NCBI GenBank assembly: GCA_037389465.1
Contig: JAZARR010000171.1
Location: 2,046,001-2,110,000, forward strand
DNA length: 64,000 nucleotides
Direction of reading: 5' to 3'
Origin: Baylisascaris procyonis
Taxonomy: Eukaryota; Nematoda; Chromadorea; Rhabditida; Ascarididae
Shown here: positions 49,608-64,000 of the stretch, piece by piece
Layout: every line of letters begins with the position of its first letter
How positions within the stretch are numbered: the first letter of the stretch is position 1
Program-made: the position numbers and the translations under genes
Notes under the pieces: model-generated
What the model was told of the DNA's origin: nothing
The model's input: the letters and a program-made list of their open reading frames with translations, nothing else
The model's database searches: none

Positions 49608-51120
49608 AGCGATACAGTTACAAGGTTGTACAGGAAACAGATGGCATAAGTTATGGATGATTTTTGCACATATAAATGACGGCAATAGGATAAAAGCTAG
49701 AATACCAATAAGGTATTAAAAGAACAGAGTAGATAGTGCGAAACAGAGCAGAAAATATCATAACTTCGGAAAGATATCGAAGATTAACTGAGCAATATTC
49801 ATTCTAAATGACTTTCACATGTGAGGCAAATTTTGAAGATCGTCTGCCTCTCTTGAAAAATCACACTATTTCAGCTTAATTTTCTATTCATTTCAGATAT
49901 ATTTGCATATATTTTTTGTTTTATTATAAATTACAATAACTATGTAAAATTCTTTTTCAGGTTAAGAGTAACGGGTCGAATGCAATCGTTATCTTCTCGT
50001 TTTCAACTCAAAGAAAATATTCATTCCTCTAAATTATTAGCGATCGCATCATTTGCACATATGATAACAAGTTTAACTGATATGTCAATTGTTCTAACAA
50101 TGAGCTGTGTTCTTGCTGATGATCGTATCAAAAATGCAAAGTTATGGCAAGCAATTGTTAAGGTAAATCTATATATATATATACTATATATATATAGCTA
50201 ATCACAAATAATATAGAAATTCTGAAATCAAAGTTCGCGGTTTTAGTAAGTTTTTTTTCTATTTTTTTTTTCTGGCGCACTTCTTTCCTTATTGGATTTA
50301 TTTATTCTCTATTTATTCACTCATTTGTTTTTTTTTTCTAACTCACTTTTATGTTCGGCTAGAACAAACATATAAAGGCTTACCTATTTGATATCCAAAT
50401 CTCAGTTTGTGTTAGCGATAGATATTCCTTAAAAATATTGCATTATCTATGCCTGTAAAAAAACATATGAAGCCATAATCAATTAAAATAGTAGATATCG
50501 TTACTTTTTATGAGTCAACAGGTAAGCGTAGAGTTTCGTAGAGTTTCACGCAAAAAAATCCCTCATTTGCATGTTTAATTAGCATCTGCTCAATTGAACG
50601 CTCCCTGAGTGACGGTAATTTAGTGAACGCTTTAAAAAAATGTGTTTCAGTATGGATCTTTCAGGAAATGAGAGGTATCTCTATGACACACATCATTTCT
50701 TGGCCATAGATTTCTGTATGCTTTCGTCATGTAATGAGCAAATATAGTATACCATAATTCATATTATAACGACATCGCCTATACGCATGTTTGTTTCCAT
50801 GCTTATAGCTATGTAGTAAATTGAAGGCAACGTTGTAGCAGGAAGTCGACTCACATTCAGAAAAATTTTTAGCTGCTTAAATATTCCTTTTTTTTAAATT
50901 TGTTTAATTTCAGGAATTTGCAAGTTTAAGTATGCCAATTTTTATTAATATATATTCATTGATATTTATATGTGGTCATCAATATTTCAAGCATCGTACA
51001 ATTTCGTTATTATGCTGTCGACGAATGAATAACAAGAAGAATGAATCAAAGATCGCTCCACCAATGAGTATATATACTCACATGGAAATAGTGGCAAAAA
51101 TATGGGATAATAAACGATAA
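45565..51120 (+). CDS. Sra/Srab-type serpentine chemoreceptor (six exons)
   Basis: Exons: 45565-45714, 46544-46660, 47211-47399, 48378-48571, 49961-50162, 50914-51120; total 1059 nt, 352 aa, all phases consistent. The start follows a TTTTTTTAG acceptor by 10 bases, as in a trans-spliced gene. Exon 1 carries TM1, and exon 2 TM2 with the family-like VFHINFRILF opening. Exon 3 holds TM3 with CELVAREHFCF and LAIALERLLAYL. Exon 4 holds a loop with YCSSL and TM5 ending in KRRL. Exon 5 contains SLSSRFQLKENI, a strong Sra-superfamily signature, and TM6; exon 6 holds TM7 and a basic tail. Such receptors normally act in sensory cilia of chemosensory neurons. Assignment to sra versus srab was not possible by eye. 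Confidence 0.85.
47445..47511 (+). repeat. 33-bp tandem duplication in chemoreceptor intron 3
   Basis: CCTTAAGTATGATAAAGGAA starts both copies (47445 and 47478). The copies differ by one extra A in the second and a changed end. Confidence 0.9.
49536..49604. repeat. (AT)n microsatellite in chemoreceptor intron 4
   Basis: About 69 bp of pure AT alternation lies 360 bp before exon 5. Confidence 0.97.
50168..50198. repeat. AT-rich palindrome next to exon 5 donor
   Basis: CTATATATATATATA and its near-complement lie five bases downstream of the exon 5 donor at 50162|50163, so the pre-mRNA could fold close to the splice site. Confidence 0.7.
51109..51114 (+). other. Polyadenylation signal inside the chemoreceptor coding end
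   Basis: AATAAA is formed by the last Asn and Lys codons, nine bases upstream of the stop codon's first base. If used, cleavage would fall just after the stop and leave a 3-prime UTR of only a few bases. Confidence 0.4.
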
Positions 51121-52257
51121 ATTTTCGACTTTTAAAAATTGCACTATATTATTATAAATTCTTGAAGTTGTGCCGGTTAATGACAGTCATCTGTCACCAA
51201 GAAGTTGCCACGATGAATTCTGGAAAATTCTGCAACTTCTTTCCTCGTATGTGGAAATCTACTAGCAGCTCTAAAATTTCTGCCAATAATAGTATATCTC
51301 ATCTGTTTAAAGTTTCTGCTAATACACGGATGGAATATATCACAAATATTTTCATTCAATTTATAATTTGTATAAATAATAGCTGTGGCTTAGAAGTGCT
51401 ATAGGATGAATGCGAGAAATCAACAGCAAAATCTCTACATCAAACGTATGCTCACATCTCACGCATATGCTCATCTTCGAAGAAATTCAAACCTGTCTTT
51501 GTGATGCATTTTATCGCCGTTCATATAAATGTTGTAGCGTCTGCGAATATATGCATAATTTGTGATAATAATATCATTGATATTTTCCACTGATATCATT
51601 TAACTGAAATTCACAAAGCAATTGATAAGCAGTATATATTATGTGATGCGTTCGACTCCTTCTTCGCTTTTGCACACACCATATTACTCATACAATTTTT
51701 TATTTAATTATTTTGAATTTTTTCATCACCTGCCATTGGTACTCTCGGTATTCAAGCATAACTAACACCAATTTATATTATGAGGCATATAATTTGCGAC
51801 GTATATAAATATTGACTACTGTTGGTGACGGGATTTGGATGGAAGAGGACCGTGAAACGGAGCTGGGGCGGAAGTAAGGTTTTTGGTCTATTTCTAGTGA
51901 GATGTATCAGAAGAATGTGTGGAGAGCCAACTATAAAATCTATGATTTCTACAATGTCGATCACCGATCCGACTTTCTATATAAACAAAAAGTAAAAATA
52001 AATTAATTCTAATTTTCGATACGAATATTGTTTCTTTGAAAATTATTATTGCTGAAGTTGTTTACTTCATCAATAATTCAAAGAACATTTACTTTCGAAG
52101 AAGTTGATCTTTTGTCGATTAAAGCATTAATAATTAACTGATAAGAGTTCTCTTGCTAAACAACGGTACTATGAACACTTCGAAAGCAATTATTAACTAT
52201 TGAAAGCTAACACCTTATTTCTGCTTTTTATTATTGTAAGTTTAATAAACACGTTAG

Positions 52258-52326
<69 letters not shown>

Positions 52327-55212
52327 TTTAAGGTAGAATAAAGCAGTGTTGTGTGCTGAACAATGCATTGCAATGAAGTGTTTAAAAGAGCAGATCATGC
52401 AGTGGTTCCCTCACTCAATCTCAAGTTGCTCATCCTTCGCTGAGAATTTCGTTGATGATATTTCTGTTGATGACAATATATCAATCATGATTGGTGCTTC
52501 TCTCACCATTCCGCAAGAGCCATCAGGACGGTCACCTCCCTTCACCTTTCCCTCTCTCTAACTGCTGATCTTCTACTCTCTCCAACGTTCTCTTTTCTAT
52601 CCACTCTCAAACTTTTCTCGGCATATGAGTTTAACCTTCTCGGGAGACTTCATCATCTCAAATACCATTATTACAGCATCTGTATGCGCGTTTCTGTAAT
52701 AATACGATCAAATATGTTAATCAGTAAAGCTACCATATAACGCATAACGCAAACTCACCGTAACTGGCAGCTGCTTGTGGAAATCTCAATGAACTATCCC
52801 TTAAATAATATTTTCAAACAGGCAGGTGAAAAAATAAGAAGGAACTGAGAAAGAATTGAAGTTAACGGGTGATACCCCTGAAAACAAGTAAAGTTCTAGC
52901 ATTGGCGCATCATCAATACGCATTAAAGAAATTATAATTTACAATAATTTTGTTCTCGATGCGCACTTTATTTGATAGATAATTTTGGATAGCACTTTCA
53001 TACTAGTCCAATATCTATATGCCTCTTCAGCACAAAGAAATGAGATGTTCAAGAGCTCAGTCGCTCCCGTCGAAAGTTCCAACTCCCTTGGCATCAACAG
53101 AGAACTAAATCTTATCAGTTTATCAGTTGATAACTCAGAAATTTTATCTTGGAATTTGGAAATTGCGCATTCATGGTGTTTCTACTCAAGGAAACTTTGC
53201 ATCGATAAACTCGACTCTACCAATCGTTATCAGCTTTTATGTTGATAACTCAGAAATTCCATTCAAGACGCTTTAAAATTTTGCCTTCAAGATTGCGTAA
53301 TCAAGAGCATCTCTAAATCGGCAACTATGAACACAGTCACTAATCTATTGTTTTTAAATAATAATTGCTGACAGATAAAATTAATGAACAAAAAAAAATA
53401 TAGACGTTATTGAACAATAAATCCCAATAACCAATATATGTACTAAATAAATGACACTAATTTATAAATCGACGCAAATATTAAGACCATTATTATGCTC
53501 ATGATGAGGGAAATCAAGTCAACCACTGTGTAGCACGATCGAAGATATATTTTTATATTTCGTAGTTTTTTTAGAGTTATATTTTAGAGTGATATTGTAA
53601 TATTTAATATTTTAGAGCATAAAGAAACGCAGTTTTTTCTTTAGCGATTTTTTGAGTGTATAACAAATTATCATCGATGTTTCTACCATATTTTGAAGCT
53701 GATCGTTAATTATGCACCGATATTTATGGTAAAGCCACAATTTACCTGTTTTGTAATGTGCGCTTAATGATAAAATATTATCCGACGCGAAAAATAATAC
53801 TTTCTTGTAAGTCAAACTACTAGTTTTCTTTTCAAGTAATAAATAAGATTGCTCGGGTTCCTCATAATCAAATTATGAGTTTATTAATAATAATTTTAAA
53901 AAAATATTTTCTCGAGCAATATGCATTAAAATGGTTGTTATACTTCATTTTTATATTTCATATGTCTATGGTGTTATTTCTCCTCTTCGCTCCTTTAAAA
54001 TGCATCGTATTTCGAGTCGATGTACTCATGCCGATAAACGAACATTCCCATCTTTATCAATCATTTGCACATCACTTTAATGTCCGTTGTTATCTGTATT
54101 AGGGGTAGTTTTATCACAACTTCTTTTGTTATAGCTATTTTCTTACAATCTAGATCCCCTCCCCCCCCCAAAAAAAAATGATCTGCTCACATTTAACGCG
54201 AAGAAAAATCGCTTATAATCAACGCAGAACAATCGAATGTCGTTTACACTATAGTTACTTATATTTCGTGCTATCGTTGGATAGACGCATCATTCAAAAT
54301 TTGAATTGCTATTATGGGCTTCATATTAAATTAATTGGTGCATATTAGCATATCCTGTGGGTTATTGAATCCAAAATTAAGTTGTACATTTAAAGAACTA
54401 TTAGGGATTCAATGAATTCAAATACTTATAATTAATACCTGAATCGAATTCATCACAACTGCTTTACGGTAAGTTTCAGATTCAATAATGAACTCACATG
54501 TTTACGGTGTTTTCGTGCTTCCTTTTCTATAGACGTTTTTATATCCGTATTTCCACAGTATATATATGTAATGGCTTCTTACAATAGCTTCTACGTTGAT
54601 TTATTGACCTTAAAGGTGGTTAAAGATCTTCACTGAGAAAGAAGTGAATGCATTTTAAATGGATCAAATTTTTCATTTCACATTAATGGTAACTAGGAAA
54701 GACATGCTTAGAAAGAAGATCGTCTTCATGATGGGATTAATTAAATGTTGAATGTTCAACCATACACATCTAAAGATGGTAAAAACTTGCAAATATTTTT
54801 GTAACCGGTGACATGAAACTCGAGTGCTATGACATGAATGCTAATACTTCAAACAAAAATAGATTTTTTGCAGAAGATTTATATGAGCCGTTGAATCGAT
54901 TAAAATAAAAATGCGTTATTTGGCATTTTTCATTACTTATATAAAAGATTGATATTTATTATTTATTTACTATTATTATTTATAACTCGAATAAGTGAGC
55001 GAAGTGTAAAAAAAGATATCGTGCCAGCCCTCTGGCGCCTTGAATGCTCGCCATGAAGATACAGACTGCTTATGAAGTTGAATGGATGTTGATAAATTTT
55101 CTTTTCATTAAATGATATCCTTCACGATGTGGATTTCAACGATGATTAATCTCTTGTCCATGGGAGACTTGATGAGAGAGTGACGGCTTAGCTCAGATTT
55201 TAAATATCGATA
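51121..55212. other. Non-coding stretch after the chemoreceptor
   Basis: No supported gene. It contains an (AT)n tract, a C8A9 run near 54162-54178, and an 18-bp direct repeat GTTGATAACTCAGAAATT at 53126-53143 and 53241-53258. The repeat sits within an 86-codon frame that lacks an early ATG. Confidence 0.55.
52259..52318. repeat. (AT)n microsatellite
   Basis: About 60 bp of AT alternation followed by a T run. Confidence 0.97.
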
Positions 55213-55694
55213 TTGACCAGCAAGTTGCACAACTTGGACATTTTGAAGTCGATGCTGACCAGTGAGTTGGACAGCTTGGACATCTTGAAGTCGATGCTGA
55301 CCAGTGAGTTGGACAGCTTGGACATTTTGAAGTCGATGCTGACCAGTGAGTTGGACAGCTTGGACATCTTGAAGTCGATGCTGACCAGTGAGTTGGACAG
55401 CTTGGACATTTTGAAGTCGATGCTGACCAGTGAGTTGGACAGCTTGGACGTCTTGAAGTCGATGCTGACCAGTGAGTTGGACAGCTTGGACATTTTGAAG
55501 TCGATGCTGACCAGTGAGTTGGACAGCTTGGACATCTTGAAGTCGATGCTGACCAGTGAGTTGGACAGCTTGGACATTTTGAAGTCGATGCTGACCAGTG
55601 AGTTGGACAGCTTGGACGCCTTGAAGTCGATGCTGACCAGTGAGTTGGACAGCTTGGACATTTTGAAGTCGATGCTGACCAGTGATTCGGACAT
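55213..55694. repeat. 42-bp minisatellite, 11 units, with 84-bp alternation
   Basis: Eleven tandem 42-bp units, TTGGACAGCTTGGACATTTT then GAAGTCGATGCTGACCAGTGAG, lie in a block far GC-richer than its flanks. The first unit and the last edge are diverged. Odd units carry TTTTG and even units TCTTG or a derivative at the same site, so the true period is 84 bp. Because 42 is a multiple of three, frames stay open on both strands (about 163 codons each); neither has a convincing start or splice context. Confidence 0.95.
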
Positions 55695-57152
55695 GTGTTG
55701 CTAGACTATTGTTGTTGTTACTATTTTGCTGTTATTTCTGGGCATTTGGTTAATGCTGTAAATTTCGTCGTAACTTTATTGAATGAATGTTACATATTAA
55801 TATATATAAATATCGAGTGATGAGTCTTCATAGTGATATCTTTTGTCGGAAATTTCTATGAAGAAAAGTTTTAGATGAGAATATCCATATTTTCTATCAA
55901 TCGATTTCTATTGTAATGATTTCGAGAGTGAATTGCTGCTAGTTTTCATTGAATTTTCGATTTCTAGCAATGTGATTTTCAATATTCATCCACGCCCTAT
56001 CAGTGAGATGTAAATAATTATTATTGTTTAAAGAAAGATTATTATTTAAAAAATTATTTAAAATAAGATCGACATTTGAGAGTTATTGATGTCCCTTCAA
56101 ACAATCTCTATAGTAATGCCAACTCTAATATAAGGGGATGGGCCTTTTGCGGGAAGAATAAATCCCCTGAAAGTGTCTCAAAAACTTGGCCAAACATATT
56201 TTTTTCTCATTTTCCAACGAATAAAGGAAGAGAAGATGCATAAGCATAAGTCATCTCGTTGCGCACCTCATAGGAATAAGCCGATGAGAGAGCAGCTTTA
56301 TGGATGTGTAGCTAATAAAAATACATAAGCACTTACTCTTGAGTCTACTATATTTTTTGGAAACCCAATTTAGAAGAAAACGTTAGATATTTGTTGACGT
56401 ATCTTATAGTTTTAATAATAAGTGCATTTAGACGTGAATGATTGAAAGTAAAGGTTGGTTGAAAGTAATTTATAAAAGATTTTCTTTGTCGAAGTTAAGG
56501 CTGGCTTGGATATTCGGTCACTTAAGAAAAATAAAAATTCACCACTTATCAATTTTTGAGGAAATTGTTATGAGCGTTAAGTTCGCAAAGGCAATGCATT
56601 AATTTGCAAAAGACTTTTTGAAGATATTATAAATGCAACGGGTCTAAATCTATGATATGCATTTGATATGAAAGTGTGATAAGCTTTAAATATTTGCCTC
56701 GATAGGGGATTTTTATGTTATTTCAAGTAAAAAATTTACAACTGGAGCAATTTCAAGTTTAAAAAAGTTTTTTTTTTTTTTCAGCTTACATGGTGTCAGA
56801 ACCTTCGAACTTGAAAAGCTTTAAAGCTTGGAGCTCGGAAACAAGTTTCTCTTTGAATTTTTTCTCTCCTTAGTTTATATAATTTTTCGAACCGTTAAAA
56901 AATTTTGAATTTCTCTGTCTCATAAAGTGGATTCCCTTCTATGTCCTCCTACGTCCTTTTATTCGTCGTTGGAGGAATGCAAGTACTCTCAATGATTATT
57001 TTACAGCATGTCTACAGAATTATCCGAAGAAAATTAATTTATTCACTCATTTAAAACTAAGTAAAATTCACCAAAATTTTTTGGTGTAGAGTTGACTGAG
57101 TAACGCAGTATTTGTGATCGATTATGGCAGTTACGAAGATGAGAGATGGCGA

Positions 57153-57180
57153 GGGGTGAGAGGGGAGGGGGCGCAGAGGG
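57153..57180 (+). other. G-quadruplex motif in a G-rich block
   Basis: G runs of 4, 4, 5 and 3 are followed by further GGG runs to about 57240, so several overlapping quadruplexes are possible. Confidence 0.65.
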
Positions 57181-57454
57181 TAGATGGAGGGAAGGGGGTG
57201 AAGGGAGGAAGGACTGGTGGAAGGTGGAGGAAGGAAGGGGAAATTATTTGTATATCGCGGAAAGAAATGAACAGAAGTTAGGGAAAAAAGAATGAAAAAT
57301 GAATTTCACAAATTTTTGTTCCTTTGTTTAAACATTTAACGACGCTCCGTCTTTATCCATCGTTTCGTGTAGAAGCAAAAAGTAATAGCAACAATGAAAA
57401 AAATCCTGCACCATAGCTTTTGTTCCACATTATAGTACCTTCAAGCGTTCTAAG

Positions 57455-57478
57455 CCCCTCCTTCCCCCTCCCCCTCCC
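57455..57478 (-). other. G-quadruplex motif, minus strand
   Basis: C runs of 4, 5, 5 and 3 on the plus strand give four short-loop G runs on the minus strand, about 275 bp from the plus-strand motif at 57153. Confidence 0.7.
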
Positions 57479-58029
57479 TTCCTTACTTATGTTTTCAGAA
57501 ACATCCATGGATGAACCGGGAGATTGGCTAATATGTTCATTGAACAAATACGTTAAATGCTGCAAAAACCTACTCATTTCCCGAATTATGCAAATCGAAT
57601 TACAAGTGCTTCCGCATCGCCGGTTAAATTCGGGACAATTGGATTAGTTTTAAACAGATTTCAACCAAATTTTATCAGTAGCCGGACCTATGATCTGCAA
57701 GCGGAGCAAGCAAAAAAGAATACCAAAAGAATTGGCACAATATCGATTATTGAAATTTTTGAAAGTTTTTATAAAGGAAGTGTGATCCATGGATCAAAAA
57801 CGGTAAAAGTGTTATACTGAGATAATATTGATGTAAAATCCTTTATGTGCACAACGTTAGTATAGACCCAGGTGAATATGGTGCTTTGGGAAAACGGAAT
57901 TGAGAAAAGAAAGAAAAATTTTTTAAGGCAGAAGGTATAAGCAGAGACGCAATAGACGACTGTTAGAAGACTAGATAGTTGTTAAGAATGCAAGGAGCGG
58001 GTAGATTACCTATGAGAAAAAAATGTGAC

Positions 58030-58072
58030 CACGTTTCGGCGCTTATCCGTTGATGTGTGCACCTGAGTTATG
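58030..58072 (+). repeat. Dispersed 43-bp coding-like repeat, copy 2
   Basis: Matches 39810-39852 at 38 of 43 positions. The corresponding frame encodes RFGAYPLMCAPELC and then diverges. Confidence 0.85.
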
Positions 58073-58872
58073 CGCGGGCCGTCGTCTAACAAACAAACCA
58101 ATAATACATTCATATTTAAAGCGACCTGAAATACGGATCCGCTGCAAAAAAAAAAAAATTTTTTTTTTGTATGCAATAAGACCGATACTGAACGGAAATC
58201 CGACCAATTGCAAAAATGCATGTAAATTTTAATGCATTTTAAAGTGGTTAAAACTTTTTCCGAAATTATCTTATATAAGTGAAAACTGATACACATGCAC
58301 ACGCAACCACACACGTGCAATTCTATTTACGTGGACATGACGTCATCATAATGCGTTTTTCTGCAAATTTAGACGCATGAAAAAAATATAAAAAGTGTAC
58401 CTATGTTAGGATGCTTTTTTTTCTCTTTTTCGGAAATGTTATAAAAATATAAAACACATAGTCGTGTTTTCCCATTTATGAATACATAGTTATTAAACGA
58501 TCGAGCATAAACTATAAAGTGAATAACGCATTACATTTCGACAGGTGGATTTTATTTCAGCCATATATTGTTGCGAAATATTTCCCCTTTTCCATTTTTT
58601 TTTCTATTTCATTTTATTAAATAATATTTCATTTGTTTCTCTTAATAATTAAAGAACGTTTCTATTATGTTATCTTCTTTAATTTTCCATAATATAATAT
58701 TGAAAAATGTTTTTTTCTTTTTCAACAAAAAAATTTTCATTTTTCCAATTTTTACCAAAAATTCATAAAAATAAAAATTATATGACTCATAATTTACACA
58801 TAAGTCATATTATTTACGTTTCATTTGCATTTCTCATGCGCGCGTATTTTTATTCGTTTAGCAAAGAGACAC

Positions 58873-58892
58873 ATTCTCGATGCTTCGAGAGA
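58873..58892 (+). promoter_or_regulatory. Distal heat-shock element (imperfect)
   Basis: The 20 bases read aTTCt cGAtg cTTCg aGAga: four alternating 5-bp heat-shock-factor units, with the two GAA units degraded to GA. It lies 342 bp upstream of the HSP70 initiator ATG. Confidence 0.55.
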
Positions 58893-59092
58893 ACGCAAGA
58901 GAAATTCAACAGTTTTATAAATAATTCCATTATTTTTTATTTAGAAATCCGAATATTTATGATAATTTTCAATTGTTAATCAATAATTTTCACGAAACGA
59001 TTGCGAAATCTTTGAAAAATCTCGCGAAAATCTTCCATTATTTTCGGCACTATTTCGCTTGCGAACTAAGCGGAGTGACACATCATTGCTTC

Positions 59093-59107
59093 GTTCGAGA
59101 ACATTCT
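59093..59107 (+). promoter_or_regulatory. Proximal heat-shock element (perfect three-unit)
   Basis: gTTCgaGAAcaTTCt is an exact nTTCnnGAAnnTTCn array, the minimal trimeric heat-shock-factor site. It ends 10 bases before the TATA box. Confidence 0.88.
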
Positions 59108-59117
59108 ACGCGTTGCC

Positions 59118-59123
59118 TATAAA
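59118..59123 (+). promoter_or_regulatory. TATA box of HSP70
   Basis: TATAAA lies 112 bases upstream of the start codon and directly downstream of the perfect heat-shock element, the classical layout of an inducible HSP70 promoter. Confidence 0.85.
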
Positions 59124-59210
59124 GCACGCAAACGCGCGCATACCGCATTTCAACTCGGTTTTGGCCTTCGCGAGTGGTTCATTCGATTCGTCTGCTTGTG
59201 TTTTAGCAAT

Positions 59211-59215
59211 TTCAG
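59211..59215 (+). promoter_or_regulatory. Possible spliced-leader acceptor of HSP70
   Basis: CAATTTCAG ends 20 bases before the ATG and matches the nematode acceptor consensus. It could receive a trans-spliced leader. Confidence 0.45.
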
Positions 59216-59234
59216 CGCTCGTTGTTGAGTGAAG

Positions 59235-63749
<4,515 letters not shown>

Positions 63750-64000
63750 GTGAGTCAAAGCATTAGGTATTCAAGGGAAGTCAAGTGTGAAGTGAGTTTG
63801 GAAAAGGGAGGATAATAGGGGATATTATATGATTTGGTAACGATATCTCTTTTACTAGGGTTTTTAAATACTTGAGCGGGATCTTCGTTCTGTTTTCAGA
63901 CGTTGGAAAATGTTCAAGGGCAGTTTTGGGAAGTCTGTTTTTCTTATCGTCTCGGACCGGAAGCTTCAGAATTTTTTAGCGGATGTGTAGATGGATGTCG
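63750..64000 (+). other. Probable last HSP70 intron, to window end
   Basis: Follows the GTGAGT donor. A TTCTGTTTTCAG acceptor ends at 63900, but the sequence after it does not encode the expected GGMPGG-type tail in the required phase. The final exon is therefore probably beyond the window. Confidence 0.6.

Larger units (their letters stand above)
55695..58872. other. Non-coding stretch before the HSP70 promoter
   Basis: No gene supported. It includes G-rich and C-rich runs near 57.1-57.5 kb, an A12/T11 run at about 58146-58168, and an 87-codon ATG frame at 57557-57820 of mixed composition (it contains SSRTYDLQAEQAKKNTKRIG) that matched nothing recognised. Confidence 0.5.

Noticed and set aside
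52985..53245. 86-codon frame near 53 kb
   Set aside because: No ATG at its start and it contains a duplicated segment; too little to call a gene.
55200..55704. Calling either strand of the minisatellite a protein gene
   Set aside because: Both strands are open only because the unit is a multiple of three; no start, stop or splice evidence favours one.

Overview
The window looks like nuclear DNA of a chromadorean nematode. It is strongly AT-rich and gene-poor. Long introns begin with GT and end with nematode-type TTTTCAG or TTGCAG. It carries a seven-helix receptor of the nematode-specific Sra/Srab chemoreceptor superfamily and a cytosolic HSP70 very close to nematode HSP-1. Long AT-rich introns and an HSP70 split into at least ten exons would suit a clade III (spirurid or ascaridid) worm, but that placement is inference and no species can be named.

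Layout. 1-8410 is AT-rich DNA with one (AT)n tract and one strong G-quadruplex motif. 8411-11434 is an internally deleted, mutated Ty3/Gypsy-type LTR retrotransposon on the minus strand, flanked by a 5-bp target duplication, with an unusual fold-back LTR at its right end. 14708-15402 may be a small split gene for a membrane or cysteine-rich protein (tentative). 18194-24713 is an eight-exon rhodopsin-type neuropeptide-like GPCR (373 aa). Its introns hold a 550-bp CA-rich block and a second, older fragment of the same retrotransposon family. 24714-45564 is about 21 kb without a convincing gene; it holds several small repeats and two short coding-like patches. 45565-51120 is a six-exon Sra/Srab-like chemoreceptor (352 aa). 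51121-58872 is mostly non-coding and contains a 42-bp minisatellite with a strictly alternating 84-bp higher-order pattern. 58873-63749 is an HSP70 gene with heat-shock elements and a TATA box; its last exon lies outside the window.

How the genes relate. All three confident protein genes lie on the plus strand, far apart, each with its own likely start region, so no operon is evident. Two are membrane receptors (one peptide-receptor-like, one chemosensory) and one is a general chaperone with a heat-inducible promoter layout. The exon models of both receptors were joined by hand. Each gives a total length divisible by three (1122 and 1059 nt) with compatible phases at every junction, which is the main internal check available.

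No clearly undescribed system with several interacting genes was seen. The most distinctive observations are the fold-back retrotransposon bounded by a target duplication, the alternating minisatellite, a possible second C-terminal tail for the GPCR, a three-copy palindrome-plus-octamer array, and the tentative split gene near 15 kb.
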